Positions 1-9,487 are shown, numbered from the stretch's first letter. The stretch is DNA of 64,000 bases from Myxococcales bacterium (GCA_016712525.1 JADJQX010000008.1:1361001-1425000), one strand, 5' to 3'. Program-made: numbers and translations. Notes: generated by a model not told the origin, from the sequence alone.

Positions 1-3000
1 CTCGGCGACTTCGGCGTAGCTCTTGTTCGTGCAGGTGTCCGAGAGGTCACGGCTGCGGGCGAAGCGGTACGCACCGGGCTCGGGCCGGGTGAGGACCTTG
101 ATGAACTCCTCGAAGCCCATCGACGAGGCGAGGGCGTGCGTGAGGAGCAGCTCCTCGTGACCGAGGTACTGGCCGTCCGAGGGACCGCCGTCGAGGATGA
201 GGCCCATGGCCTTCGTGGTGGCCGTCATCTTGTCGAAGTATCGGGCCAGCGTACGGTTGACCGTTCCGCCCACGTTGAACATCACGCGGTTGCGGCGGAA
301 GTTGTCCCAGACGTAGCGGTTCTCGTACGAGTTGATGAAGTACTGGGCCTGCTCGTAGAGGTCGGCGCCAGCGTCGTGACGGTAAACGGAGACGTTGCCG
401 CCGTCCGCGAACTCGTCGGAGCTGAACATGTAGGGGTGGCGCGAGTAGCCGTCGGCGTCGCGGTTGAAGTTGCCGCTCCAGCCGATGGCGCCGAAGTCCG
501 TCGTGCGGGTGGTGCCCGCCACGTCCTGCATGTCGTAGAGCTTGCGGAAGTCGAGCTTGTAGCCCGAGCACTTCACGCTGAGCGGGTTCGACGCGTCGCC
601 ACCTTCGGGGCACTCGCCCACGAGGTTGAACATGTCGTTGAGCTTCCAGTAGGAAGGCATGAGGAACGGACCGAGCACGCCGCCGCTGTTACGGTCGGAC
701 ATGAAGGGGTAGTAGCTCTGCTTCTTTCCGGTGTTCGAGTCGACGTCGACGTCGACGACATCGGCGTACATGAAGCGCATCCACGCCTTGTCGTACTTGC
801 CGAGGCCGTTCATGTCCTGCGAGTAGTCGCCGGGGTAGTCCATGACGGTCGACGAGCCCCAGCGCGGCAGGATGCCGTTCTGCTCGGTCTCGGTGATCGG
901 GTCGAACCAGCGGCCACCGACGCAGTCTTCGCCGTTGGTGTGGGGCTTGAACGTCTTCGCGCCGCCGATACCGCCGCCTTCGGCCTCGCACGCCTTCTCC
1001 TTGCCGTTCCGCGTGCGGAGCTGCCAGTACTGGGTGTGGAAGTTGAGGGCGTCGAAGTTACCGACGAAGTTGTGGCGGAGGCCCATCGAGTGACCCATCT
1101 CGTGCAGGATGACCGAGATGTGGAACTGCTCGCGGATCCACTGGAACATGTCGCGATCGCGCTTGACCTTCTTCCCCGCGAAGTCCGCGTCATCCGCGGC
1201 CGGGAGGGGATAGAGGGACTTCGCCTGGCGGGCGAGGCCGATGATGCCGGTCGCGTCGGGGAGGGGGGCCTCCACCGTGCAGTTGGCGTGCTCGTGGGCG
1301 CGCTGGTTCTTGAGGTTCTCGAGCCAGCGGCGCATCTGCGGGTTCTGGCCGCGGAGCGGCGAGACGCGCGAGAGCATGCTGTCGTCGTCCATCGAGATTT
1401 GGCCGGCGCGGTTCGCGGGGATGCCGGCCATGACCTGCATCTCCTTCGTGGCGAGCATCGCCTCGAACTTCGAACCGACGAGCTGCTTGCGACGAGCCTC
1501 GATCTCCGCATCGCGGTCGAGCGCGACGCCCGACTTCTTGCGGGCCTGGCCCTGCGCCTTCAGCTTGCCGAGCATCTCGGCCATGGGGAGCTGGTCGCCC
1601 TTGTGGAGGACGTTGCGCTTGTAGAAGTTGCCGTTGCCGTCGGCCGAGAGGACCGAGGCGAGACGGGTCTGCACTTCTTGCTCGGAGAGGACCTTCTGCT
1701 CGGTGGCCTTGGCCGCGAACTTCGAGCCGTTGGTCCAGTCGAGCATGTACTGGCCGCCAGTGATCGCCTCGTCGGAGATCTCGCCGTTGACCCACTTGAT
1801 GTAGTCGACGGTGCTCTGGCTGATGATGTCGAGGATGTGTCCCCACTCGTTGACCGAGGTGTTGACCTTCTCGCCCGTGAGGGGGTCGTCGCCGTCGACC
1901 ATGATGCCCCAGGGGCTCGGGTCTTGCGGCGTGTTGATGATGTTGACCGAGTTGTAGCGGAGGTCGCCGATGCGGGCGATCGTGCCGGGCTTGCCGCAGG
2001 CCTTGTGGTCCGTCTCGAGGACGGGGCTGTGGCAGAGCACGAACACCTCGGTGAGGTCCTTCGCGGCGCCGTCACGCTTGGCGATCTGCTCCTCGTCCGT
2101 GATGAACTTCGAGGCGTCGGCGCCCACGCGCTGCGCGTCGACCTTCATACCGGCCTGGAGGGCCTGCTTCGCGGCGACGTTCCACTGCTCGGTGGCCGCG
2201 GCCGTCGAGGGGAAGAGGTCGGCCGGGCCATCGCCGCCGTAGTACCAGGGGATCGTCTTGACCTTGCGCTCGTGGAGCGGAAGGGTGCAGCGACGCGCGA
2301 GCGTGTCGCAGCGCGAGCCCGCGTGGAGCAGCTTGCCCGACGAGTCCTTGAACTCGCACTCGTCGTCGGTCTTGTTCTCGTTCTGGTCGAGGATCTTCCA
2401 GCGGTTCGCGTTACGCGCCTGGCCGGCCGCGACGGAGCTGCCCGCGAGGGGCTTGCCGTTCGGGTCGGGGATCGGGAGGCCCGTCGCCGGGTCGCTCACG
2501 ATCGCGCCGCTCGCGTTCGTGCGGAACTTCTGGATGTCGCCGTTCTCGTCGCGCCAGTAGTCGACGTTGCACTGCGCGAACACCTCGCCACCCTCGCTCT
2601 TCTGCGAGATGTGGTTGCGCTCGAACATGTTGTACTTGGCAGCCAGGCGGTGCCAGTTCTGGTCGAGGATGCCGTAGTTGCGCTCGTACCCGTAGCGGCT
2701 CGCGTAGAACGCGCCGAACGAGTCCATGCGCGTGCCGTCCCAGTCGCTCGGCTCGTAGTCGGTCTCGGTGACCTTCTTGAACGAGAGGCGGAGGGTGAGC
2801 TCGGTCGGGTTGCAGTTGCCGGCGGGGTGGACGCCGAAGAAGAAACAGGCCGGGAACGCGCCCCAGGGCGTGTCGACCATCTGCGGCGTGGCGAAGGCCT
2901 TGGCCGCGACGTCGAAGTAGCCCTCTTCGGGGGCGAACGCGGGGGCGTTCGGGTCGTTCGGATCGTCGACCTTGTAGGAGACGGGGTCGAACTTGACGCC

Positions 3001-3567
3001 GCCGTAGAGGCCGAGCTGCGAGAGGGTGTCGACCTCGTAGCCGTCGGTCACGAGGTTGCGCGACCAGTCGACGCGCATGAACTCGCGCTGGTACCAGGGG
3101 CGATCGCTGGCGTTCTCGACGATCGTGTTCGACTCTTCGCCCGTGCCCGGGTTGTAGTCGCGGCGGATGTCGAAGTGGCTCTCGATCGCGAACATCGCGA
3201 CGACCTGGCCGTCCTTCGTGCGACGGTTGCCCTTGTTGTCGCTGTCCTGGATGCGCTCGAAGGTGGAACGGGCGATGAGGGCTCGCTCCTGGACCTCCCA
3301 CTTGATGCGGTTCGTCGGCTGCGCGTAGGTGGCCGTGAAGAGGCCGTCCTGCGCTGCGCCGTACGGCACGTCGACGACCGTGTTCCGCATGTAGAACTCG
3401 GGGTCGTCGTTGTTGTCCGCGATGTTGCCGATGAAGAAGCTCTTCGGCATCGCGTTCGCCTGAACCCTATTGATCGGGTCGCGCTCGCCCGCGCACCCGA
3501 CGGACGCCCAAGCGAGGCCGCCCAGAAGGGCCCCCAACCCGAGTCGTCGTAACCACCTCGATTGCAT
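1..3567 (-). CDS. Secreted zinc metalloprotease lipoprotein (partial, runs off left edge)
   Basis: Open from ATG at 3567 to the window edge without a stop, so at least 1189 residues are present and the C-terminus is missing. The start is set by a strong Shine-Dalgarno (TAAGGAGGTC) just upstream. Residues 1-25 form a lipoprotein signal ending in SVGC, so the protein is probably lipid-anchored outside the cytoplasm. Residues 822-832 read HEMGHSMGLRH, the HExxHxxGxxH metzincin-type zinc site, at 1072-1104. That motif late in a very large protein resembles the zinc-dependent metalloproteases with DUF5117/DUF4953 domains (family placement is inference). Role: hydrolysis of extracellular or prey protein is plausible. 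It stands alone, divergent from the lipoprotein gene at 3993, and has a sigma-54-like promoter upstream. Confidence 0.85.
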   Translation of the reverse strand, partial: MQSRWLRRLGLGALLGGLAWASVGCAGERDPINRVQANAMPKSFFIGNIADNNDDPEFYMRNTVVDVPYGAAQDGLFTATYAQPTNRIKWEVQERALIARSTFERIQDSDNKGNRRTKDGQVVAMFAIESHFDIRRDYNPGTGEESNTIVENASDRPWYQREFMRVDWSRNLVTDGYEVDTLSQLGLYGGVKFDPVSYKVDDPNDPNAPAFAPEEGYFDVAAKAFATPQMVDTPWGAFPACFFFGVHPAGNCNPTELTLRLSFKKVTETDYEPSDWDGTRMDSFGAFYASRYGYERNYGILDQNWHRLAAKYNMFERNHISQKSEGGEVFAQCNVDYWRDENGDIQKFRTNASGAIVSDPATGLPIPDPNGKPLAGSSVAAGQARNANRWKILDQNENKTDDECEFKDSSGKLLHAGSRCDTLARRCTLPLHERKVKTIPWYYGGDGPADLFPSTAAATEQWNVAAKQALQAGMKVDAQRVGADASKFITDEEQIAKRDGAAKDLTEVFVLCHSPVLETDHKACGKPGTIARIGDLRYNSVNIINTPQDPSPWGIMVDGDDPLTGEKVNTSVNEWGHILDIISQSTVDYIKWVNGEISDEAITGGQYMLDWTNGSKFAAKATEQKVLSEQEVQTRLASVLSADGNGNFYKRNVLHKGDQLPMAEMLGKLKAQGQARKKSGVALDRDAEIEARRKQLVGSKFEAMLATKEMQVMAGIPANRAGQISMDDDSMLSRVSPLRGQNPQMRRWLENLKNQRAHEHANCTVEAPLPDATGIIGLARQAKSLYPLPAADDADFAGKKVKRDRDMFQWIREQFHISVILHEMGHSMGLRHNFVGNFDALNFHTQYWQLRTRNGKEKACEAEGGGIGGAKTFKPHTNGEDCVGGRWFDPITETEQNGILPRWGSSTVMDYPGDYSQDMNGLGKYDKAWMRFMYADVVDVDVDSNTGKKQSYYPFMSDRNSGGVLGPFLMPSYWKLNDMFNLVGECPEGGDASNPLSVKCSGYKLDFRKLYDMQDVAGTTRTTDFGAIGWSGNFNRDADGYSRHPYMFSSDEFADGGNVSVYRHDAGADLYEQAQYFINSYENRYVWDNFRRNRVMFNVGGTVNRTLARYFDKMTATTKAMGLILDGGPSDGQYLGHEELLLTHALASSMGFEEFIKVLTRPEPGAYRFARSRDLSDTCTNKSYAEVAE

Positions 3568-3992
3568 CCCGACCTCCTTAGAAACAGACACGCGGGGGTT
3601 TGCACCCAAAACGACCACGGTCCATCTAGCAAACAACGTTCCAGAAAACTAAACTCAATCCATCCGGACACTTAAGCGTTGGCCGACGGTGCCCGGGGCA
3701 AATCCGTTAGCGCCTTGACTGGCGGTCCCGTGCGGGGCTTGTCGCTCCGACGACCGCGCCCTCGCGGCTGTGCGAGGGGGCACTGAGGTGCCCTTCGAGG
3801 GCCCCTCCAGAAAACTACGAAGCAAAGATGGCCGCGTGGCCAGCGGGCTGACTTAGTCCGCGGCCAGCGAGGGCGTCAAGTGAGGGCTCGTTAAGGGGCC
3901 CCGGCGCCCCTCGACTACGGGCACGCCCCCGGGCCGGATCGGCCTCGAGCGCTCTTGTCGAGCAGGGGGAAAAAGGTACGGTTTCGGAGCGA
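3568..3992. other. Divergent intergenic region
   Basis: Between two divergent genes and with no credible ORF. It holds the Shine-Dalgarno of the metalloprotease gene, a sigma-54-like promoter at 3629-3643, and a small hairpin near 3777-3793 (GGGCAC tgag GTGCCC). No other recognisable element. Confidence 0.5.
3629..3643 (-). promoter_or_regulatory. Putative sigma-54 (-24/-12) promoter of the metalloprotease gene
   Basis: On the minus strand the bases read TGGAACGTTGTTTGC, matching the sigma-54 consensus TGGCACG-N4-TTGC with one mismatch and exact spacing between the GG and GC elements. Transcription would start near 3617, giving a leader of about 50 nt that contains the TAAGGAGGTC ribosome site. 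Sigma-54 promoters are common in myxobacteria; the assignment is inference from the motif. Confidence 0.5.
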
Positions 3993-4880
3993 ATGGACCG
4001 TGGCTTAGCCCACTTTCTCTCGAAGTCACGGCGAATCGTCCCCGCCGGAGCCGCGGTCATGGTCGCGCTTACGGCCCTCGGCTGCCACGGCTCGGGCAGG
4101 GATCCGCAGGGTTCTCCGCGAAATGGAGAAGTAGAGGTGGGCGGGCCGTGCCCCGAGGGGCTCCGGCCGGTCGGGGGTGGGTGCGCGCCGCCGTCCGTGG
4201 CTCGCGCGGTCTGCGGCTCGCTCGACGAGGACGACACCTGCGCGCCCGTTCTCTGCCCGACCGGCGCGGCGTTTGAGCCGACGACGCGCCGGTGCGTGCC
4301 GTCCCGCGAGCTCGGTCGCCTCCCGGAGGTGACCTGGCTCGGCGTGCGCGAGGGGGAGCACCTGTCGTGCTCGGCCGCGGGTGAGGCGGCGGTGCTGGAG
4401 GTCACGGACGGGCACGTCGGCTGCCGCGTCGACCGCCCCTGCAGGTTCGGACGACTGTGGGATGGCAAGGCGTGCGCGGAGGTCGCGCCCTGCCCCGTGG
4501 GGGCGCTTCGGGCGGAAGGTGAGCCCGCGTGCCGGCCGTTCGTCCGAGGGAAGGTAGTAGACTTACCCACCTGGGCGACGACCCTGGTCGGCCCCACCGT
4601 GTGCGCGCTCTTGCCGGCCAGCGAAGCGCCCGAGCGGTTCGACCTGGTCGTCGACGCGACGGGGGGCTCGCTTTCGCAGCTCTCGGTGGCCGTGTCTGGC
4701 TCGTCTACCGAGCTCACGCGGGTGCGGAGGGCGATCGAGGCGCTGGCCGAGGGCCTCCGGTCGGTGCGGGGCGAGCCCTCGACCTCCCATGTCGAGGCAC
4801 ACCTCCAGTGCCCAAAGGCGCGGCTCATGCCCCCGAAGGTCGCGTCACGTGCCGACGCAGGCGCCGGCGAGGGATTCTAA
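3993..4880 (+). CDS. Cys-rich lipoprotein of unknown function
   Basis: 295 residues. The N-terminus has a basic stretch, then a hydrophobic core ending in the lipobox ALGC (Cys31), so a lipoprotein is likely. If translation starts at the inner ATG at 4059 the signal would be only about ten residues, so the longer form is preferred. The middle carries about ten further Cys in short CP- and PC-containing segments (for example GPCPEGLRPVGGGCAPP), suggesting disulfide-bonded loops. The C-terminal third resembles no family I recognise. The last 36 bp overlap the end of the convergent AraC gene. Codon use matches neighbours. Function unknown. Confidence 0.7.
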   Translation: MDRGLAHFLSKSRRIVPAGAAVMVALTALGCHGSGRDPQGSPRNGEVEVGGPCPEGLRPVGGGCAPPSVARAVCGSLDEDDTCAPVLCPTGAAFEPTTRRCVPSRELGRLPEVTWLGVREGEHLSCSAAGEAAVLEVTDGHVGCRVDRPCRFGRLWDGKACAEVAPCPVGALRAEGEPACRPFVRGKVVDLPTWATTLVGPTVCALLPASEAPERFDLVVDATGGSLSQLSVAVSGSSTELTRVRRAIEALAEGLRSVRGEPSTSHVEAHLQCPKARLMPPKVASRADAGAGEGF

Positions 4881-5909
4881 GGAGGGGCGCCGGCCGACGA
4901 TCGGGCTCTCGCCGGTCCAGCGGCGGTAGGCGCGCACGAACGCGCTCGAGCACGAGAAGCCGAGCACCTCGGCGACGCCCTTCAGCGACGGTTGGGATCC
5001 GAGCAGATCGTCGGCCGTGGAGCGCAGCACTGTGTCCCGCACCTCGCGGTAGGTGACGCCGTGCGCGTCGAGGGCCCGGCGCAGGGTGCGCTCCGACATC
5101 CCGAGCTGCTTCGCGACCACCGGCTCGGCGAGATCGGCGACCCGCCCGTCGCGGACCGCCATCGCGACGAGCTCGTGGACCTTCTTCTGGATCGACAGGG
5201 TGGCGCCGAGGCCTCGCGTGAGCTCGTCGGCGCGCCGCGTGGCGACCCGGAGCACGACGTCGTCGCGGACACCCACGAAGGCATCGAAGGCCGACTCGTG
5301 GAACGCGAGCCCCGAGCGACGCGACGAGAACATGACCGGGCACCCGAGCCACGCAGAGAGCGCCGACGCGTGACTCGACGACGGGGACGCGTGCGCGAGC
5401 CAGACGGCGTCGAGCCGGAGCGCCGATCCGTAGGCCGCACGCAGGGCGAGCACGAGGCCCGCGAGCACACACTCCGTCAAGAGCCGCGCACCCCTTCCCT
5501 CGTGAGCGCCCGCGTCGACCCAATCGAGGGTCACGGTCGAGCCCGTGGGCCCCCGCACGAAGTGTCCCGCCTCGCAGAAGAAAGCCGAGTAGCGCAGCAT
5601 GGCGTCGAGCGCTTCGTGCGGTCCGGGCGCGTACCTCACCGCGAGGCCCACGGCGTCGCACTCGTGCGCCGTGATTTCTCGGAGGGCCTCGACGTGGGCC
5701 AGGTCGTGCTCGAGCCCGTCGACGAGGGCCTCGAGCAGCTCGCACGCCACGGCGACCGAGATCCTCGCCTCTGGGCTACGGCCATTCTCCCCGTCCGAGG
5801 AGGCCATCCGCGCGAGCGCGCCATGGGGGATTCCTCGGTTCACGGCGTAGTCGCCGAGCCTTCGCGCCACGGCGCTCGAGCACGTCGTCGTTCGGTTTGA
5901 GCGGGCCAT
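4845..5909 (-). CDS. AraC family transcriptional regulator
   Basis: 354 residues from the ATG at 5909, chosen because TTAGGAG lies a few bases upstream; a longer in-frame extension to 6002 lacks such a site. Residues about 25-210 fit the arabinose-binding-like N-terminal domain (PF12625) of AraC/OruR-type regulators. The C-terminus has the paired helix-turn-helix: KQLGMSERTLRRALDAHG, then GVAEVLGFSCSSAFVRAYRR followed by WTGESP. It is a cytoplasmic DNA-binding regulator answering to a small, often hydrophobic, ligand. No obvious target sits beside it; the divergent partner side is empty and the next minus-strand gene upstream is an acyltransferase. Its tail overlaps the convergent lipoprotein gene by 36 bp. 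Confidence 0.9.
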   Translation of the reverse strand: MARSNRTTTCSSAVARRLGDYAVNRGIPHGALARMASSDGENGRSPEARISVAVACELLEALVDGLEHDLAHVEALREITAHECDAVGLAVRYAPGPHEALDAMLRYSAFFCEAGHFVRGPTGSTVTLDWVDAGAHEGRGARLLTECVLAGLVLALRAAYGSALRLDAVWLAHASPSSSHASALSAWLGCPVMFSSRRSGLAFHESAFDAFVGVRDDVVLRVATRRADELTRGLGATLSIQKKVHELVAMAVRDGRVADLAEPVVAKQLGMSERTLRRALDAHGVTYREVRDTVLRSTADDLLGSQPSLKGVAEVLGFSCSSAFVRAYRRWTGESPIVGRRPSLESLAGACVGT

Positions 5910-6068
5910 CGATCTCCTAAGTCTCGAGTCTGGTCCCCCCCGAGTCGCACGCCGGTGCTCGCGCCGCGGCACGGTGCCGGCGCGGGAGCACGTGTCCACC
6001 ACCTACGTCGGGAAAGGTGGTTCGTCCCTAAGGAAGGCCTGAGGACGAGCCTAAGGAGGTGGTGCCGA

Positions 6069-7238
6069 TCACGCCGAGGGCGCGCCTCCCTGGGGCAGAC
6101 GCGACTTCAACGCCAGGATGGGGCGCTCGATCGCGACGAACGAGACGTGCGCGACCATGAGCGAGACGGCCCACACGAGGACCGTGGTGACGCCCGCGAC
6201 GCCGACGGCGGCCCACGCGCTCGTGGTCGTCGCGTGGATCCGCCGAAGGTGCGGGATGGCGCAGGCCACGAGGGGCCAGTGCACCACGTAGACGCCGTAG
6301 CTCACCGTCCCCACGTAGCGCAGGGGGCGGAGCTCCAAGGCGGAGTGGAACCACGTGCGGCCGTCGTCGATCACGAACGACGCGAGGGCGCCGAAGAACA
6401 CGGCGAGGCACGGGTAGCCGAGCACCGCGAACCGCCTGTCCTCGTTGCCCATGCCGATGCTCACCGCGAGGACGGCCAGCACGCCGAAGCTCATCCCAGC
6501 GAACGCGGGGCGGACCTTGCGCCAACGCTCGAGGAGATCGCGCGCCGACCCGTGGTGCAGGCACGCCACGACGCAGCCGGCGAGGAGCCCGTCGAGGCGC
6601 GTGGGGGTGGCCCGGTACACGATCTTGGCGAGGAGGTACCCGTCGACCTTGTGGGCGAGGCCCACGACGAGGAGCGCCCGACCGACCGCGACGACGACGA
6701 GCGCCGCGACGAGACCGCGCAAGAGCGCGCGAGGGCGGGCGCGCGCGGCGAGCACGAGCACGAGCGGCCAAACCAAATAGAACTGCTCTTCGACACCCAA
6801 AGACCAGAAGTGCGCCGACCACCCCTCGGGGCGGTCCGAGAAGGGGAGCGAGTAGTTCTGCAGGTAGATCCAATGCCAAATATCTGGCGACCGGTCCAGC
6901 GCCGAGCCGACGGAGAGCGCGATGTAATAAAGAGGTAAGATCCGGAGGGCACGGCGCGCGAGAAAAAGCCGATACGCGACCCATGTCCGCTCTCCTGCGA
7001 GGAACCCTCGTGTAACGAGGAGCCCCGACAGGACGAAGAAGAGGTCCACCCCGATCCACCCCGAGAGCGAGACCGCCCGGGCGGCGCGGGTGGACGAGAA
7101 CGCCTCCGAGAGCCCGAACGAGAGGTGAAAGGTCACGACCATGGCGATGGCCATTCCCCTCATCCCGTCCAAGGCACGAATATGCCGATTCGGCACGAGC
7201 GGGGCCGCCGAGTCGAAGCCGGCTGTCGCTCCCGTCAT
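6069..7238 (-). CDS. Acyltransferase 3 family membrane protein (OafA/YrhL type)
   Basis: 389 residues, almost entirely hydrophobic helices (about ten membrane segments). Family marks are the N-terminal LDGMRGMAIAMVVTFHLSFG with the conserved His, the Arg-rich loop FLARRALRILPLYY, and WSLGVEEQFYLVWPL. Members transfer acyl groups, usually acetyl, onto surface polysaccharides or lipids at the cytoplasmic membrane. There is no fused SGNH domain. No polysaccharide gene is adjacent, so the acceptor cannot be inferred. Single-gene unit between the AraC gene and an AI-2E family gene. The start is the ATG at 7238, which gives a complete first helix. Confidence 0.92.
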   Translation of the reverse strand: MTGATAGFDSAAPLVPNRHIRALDGMRGMAIAMVVTFHLSFGLSEAFSSTRAARAVSLSGWIGVDLFFVLSGLLVTRGFLAGERTWVAYRLFLARRALRILPLYYIALSVGSALDRSPDIWHWIYLQNYSLPFSDRPEGWSAHFWSLGVEEQFYLVWPLVLVLAARARPRALLRGLVAALVVVAVGRALLVVGLAHKVDGYLLAKIVYRATPTRLDGLLAGCVVACLHHGSARDLLERWRKVRPAFAGMSFGVLAVLAVSIGMGNEDRRFAVLGYPCLAVFFGALASFVIDDGRTWFHSALELRPLRYVGTVSYGVYVVHWPLVACAIPHLRRIHATTTSAWAAVGVAGVTTVLVWAVSLMVAHVSFVAIERPILALKSRLPQGGAPSA

Positions 7239-7402
7239 CGGCGCCCCGCGGCTGGATCGACCGAATAGTCTCTATGATTTCGAGAAGCTAACGCCACTCC
7301 AGAGGTTTAGCTCAGACGTCCGACTCCACCCATCGACGAATTCGGACGTTGGTGTACGACTCCGGCCACCCTGCGGGGCTCGTCACCCGAGGGCGGCCCG
7401 AG

Positions 7403-8470
7403 TCAGCCATTTCGGCAATCGGGAGTCCTGTTTTCGATCGAGGCAGTCCGAGCTTCCCGGCGGGTCGCCGCGGCGGCTTCGCGGTAGAGAGCGAGCGCTT
7501 CGACGGCGAGCCGCACGACGAGGGGCCCGAAGAAGAGCCCCACCGGGCCGAGCGCGGAGACACCGCCGAGCATCGCGAGGAGGAGCACGAACGACGAGAG
7601 GGAGAGCCTGCCGAGGCGCACGAACACGGGCCGGAGGACGTTGTCGACGGAGCCGATGACGACGACGCCGATGGCGACGAGCACGAGCGCCGAGACGTTC
7701 CTGCCCGAGAGCGCGAGGCCGAGCGCGACGGGCCCCCACACGAGCGCCGTGCCGACCGACGGGATGACCGACACGAGGCACGTGAGGAGGCCGAGGACGA
7801 GCGCACGAGGGACGCCGAGCGCGAGGTACGCGACGGTGGCCACACCGCCCTGCGCGAGCCCCGTGAGCCCGACCCCGACGAAGAGGCCGCGCCCGGTCTC
7901 GTGGAAGGCTCGAACGAAGCGCACGGACACCGCCACCTCGAGCGGCGCGTGCGCCACGAGCCACCGGGTCTGCTCACGCCCATCGACCAAAAGCGTGTAG
8001 AGTGCATATAAAAAGACGAAGACGCCCAAGGCGGCGGCCCCGGCGGCGCCGACGATCCCCGAGGCCATTTTGAAGGCCTGAGCGCCGTGCTCTTGGACGA
8101 GCTCGAGGATCTTGCGAGGAGACTCGAGGGCGACGATGGGGCTCTCGTTCGAGCCATCCTCGGCGACGGCGACGAGCGCGGCCCGCGCCGACGGAGACTC
8201 TGCGATCTTACGCCCCAGGTCGACGACCCCCCGCCCCAGCGCCCACACCGCGAGCCCCATCGGCACGACGACCGCGAGCGTGAGCGCGGTCACGAGCCCC
8301 CCCGCCGCCCTCCTCCGCCCCCCCGTGAGCCGCCCCATCCGAGCCATCAAAGGCCGCAAGAGCCCCGCCCCCCACGCCGCCATCACCACGGGCGTCGAGA
8401 TCGGCCACAAGACCAGAACGAGCCCGGCCCCAAGCGCCACCAACACCCACCGCAACCCATCTCGCCGCAT
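7403..8470 (-). CDS. AI-2E family transporter (PerM/TqsA-like)
   Basis: 355 residues with the usual layout of the AI-2E/PerM family (PF01594): two N-terminal membrane helices, a soluble segment (about residues 75-135), then five or six helices including GVGLTGLAQGGVATVAYLALG, VSVIPSVGTALVWGPVAL and GLFFGPLVVRLAVEAL. Family members export quorum signals or act as ion/proton antiporters in the inner membrane; substrate cannot be predicted. The start codon lies 27 bp from a GC-rich repeat array (8497-8659) that fills its upstream region. The C-terminal tail is polar (about 25 residues). Confidence 0.9.
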   Translation of the reverse strand: MRRDGLRWVLVALGAGLVLVLWPISTPVVMAAWGAGLLRPLMARMGRLTGGRRRAAGGLVTALTLAVVVPMGLAVWALGRGVVDLGRKIAESPSARAALVAVAEDGSNESPIVALESPRKILELVQEHGAQAFKMASGIVGAAGAAALGVFVFLYALYTLLVDGREQTRWLVAHAPLEVAVSVRFVRAFHETGRGLFVGVGLTGLAQGGVATVAYLALGVPRALVLGLLTCLVSVIPSVGTALVWGPVALGLALSGRNVSALVLVAIGVVVIGSVDNVLRPVFVRLGRLSLSSFVLLLAMLGGVSALGPVGLFFGPLVVRLAVEALALYREAAAATRREARTASIENRTPDCRNG

Positions 8471-8794
8471 CCCGAGACCCTACCCCCAAACCACAAGCGA
8501 AGCGGCAAGCCCCGCGGCGAGCCCGCGTAGCGGCAAGCCCGCGGCGAGCCCGCGTAGCGGCAAGCCCCGCGGCGAGCCCCGCGAAGCGGCGAGCCCGCGA
8601 AGCCGCAAGCCCCGCGGCGAGCCCGCGTAGCGGCGAGCCCCGCGAAGCGGCAAGCCCCCACGGGGCCCGAGGGTGAGAGCGGGCAGCGTGAGGCGAGACC
8701 GAGCGAGGCCTAGGAGGAGCGCGCGGAGCCTACTCCTGTAGGCGAGCACGTCCGACGACGGCCCCGCGAAGGTATCGCCTCACGATGCCCGCTC
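8471..8794. other. Intergenic region dominated by a repeat array
   Basis: Lies between the start of the AI-2E gene and the end of the SUKH gene, both on the minus strand. Half of it is the tandem array at 8497-8659. The remainder (8660-8794) has no credible ORF, promoter or terminator that I can point to. Confidence 0.5.
8497..8659. repeat. Degenerate tandem repeat array, about seven units
   Basis: Seven imperfect units of 16-29 bp built from the modules GCGWAGCGGCRAGCCC and CGCGGCGAGCCC. Long units (28, 27, 29, 28 bp) alternate with short ones lacking the second module. No unique spacers, so not a CRISPR. It sits immediately upstream of the AI-2E gene start codon at 8470, where it could affect its expression. 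Confidence 0.8.
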
Positions 8795-9406
8795 TCACGT
8801 CCAGTGGCCGGCTCGCAGCGCCGCCGCATCGATGACCTTCACCTTGGGGCTCATGGCCTCGCGGAAGTTCTCTTCGTCCTCGTCGTCCATGATGGCGTCG
8901 CCGAAGCCGGTCGCGATCTCCATGCCGGTGGCCAGGATCCGCAAAAACTGAGCGAAGCTCGAGGCAGCCAGCGTGGGCACCCACTTGTCTTGCCCGCTCA
9001 TGGCCGTGTAGACGGGGCAGTCGCCCTCGGGATCGGGCTTGGAGACGTCGAGGAAGTACGGGTCGCCGAGCAGGGCGCTCTCGCCCACGATGACCCACGA
9101 GGCCTTCCAATCGCCTGCTTTTTCCGACGTTTGCGCCTGCTCGAGCTCCTCGGCGGGCAGAAGACGAATCTTCTCGACGGGGGTGGCCGTCTCGACGCGC
9201 ACCGGGTTCGCCGCGAGGAGGAAAGCACGGTACCGGGGGGGCACCTTCAGCTTCTTCTTCAGATCGTCGACGAGCGGCGCAGGAGCCTTCCCGAACGCAC
9301 ACTCGAGCTTGCGACGCTTGAAGATGTCTTTGAGCGCGTCAACCGCCTCTGCCAGGTCACTGTCCACGTCCGCCTCGATTCGATTCCGGTCGCGTTCCCG
9401 CGGCAC
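8795..9406 (-). CDS. SMI1/KNR4 (SUKH) family protein
   Basis: 203 residues from a GTG at 9406. Residues about 45-170 follow the SUKH fold pattern: VPPRYRAFLLAANPV, then IRLLPAEELEQAQ, WVIVGESALLGDPYFLDVS and VPTLAASSFAQFLRIL. SUKH proteins are best known as immunity proteins against polymorphic nuclease toxins, and some act in cell-wall or other regulation. No toxin gene is adjacent, so an orphan immunity gene or an unrelated role are both open. The N-terminus is charged and the last 30 residues include an acidic stretch (MDDEDEEN). Cytoplasmic, no signal peptide. Separated by 81 bp from the upstream dehydrogenase gene on the same strand. Confidence 0.8.
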   Translation of the reverse strand: MPRERDRNRIEADVDSDLAEAVDALKDIFKRRKLECAFGKAPAPLVDDLKKKLKVPPRYRAFLLAANPVRVETATPVEKIRLLPAEELEQAQTSEKAGDWKASWVIVGESALLGDPYFLDVSKPDPEGDCPVYTAMSGQDKWVPTLAASSFAQFLRILATGMEIATGFGDAIMDDEDEENFREAMSPKVKVIDAAALRAGHWT

Positions 9407-9487
9407 GAGTCGTTCGACCTTATCACTCTTCGCGCCCGAATTGGCTCGGTTTTTCCAACCGCGGCCGGCCCGCGGCGGGGACGACCA

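Noticed and set aside
136..3552. Large plus-strand ORF of 1138 codons
   Set aside because: Low-complexity Val/Arg/Leu/Glu sequence with no domain; it is the antisense shadow of the metalloprotease, which has the zinc motif, signal peptide and ribosome site.
8497..8659. CRISPR array
   Set aside because: Units directly abut, vary in length and have no unique spacers; no cas genes nearby.
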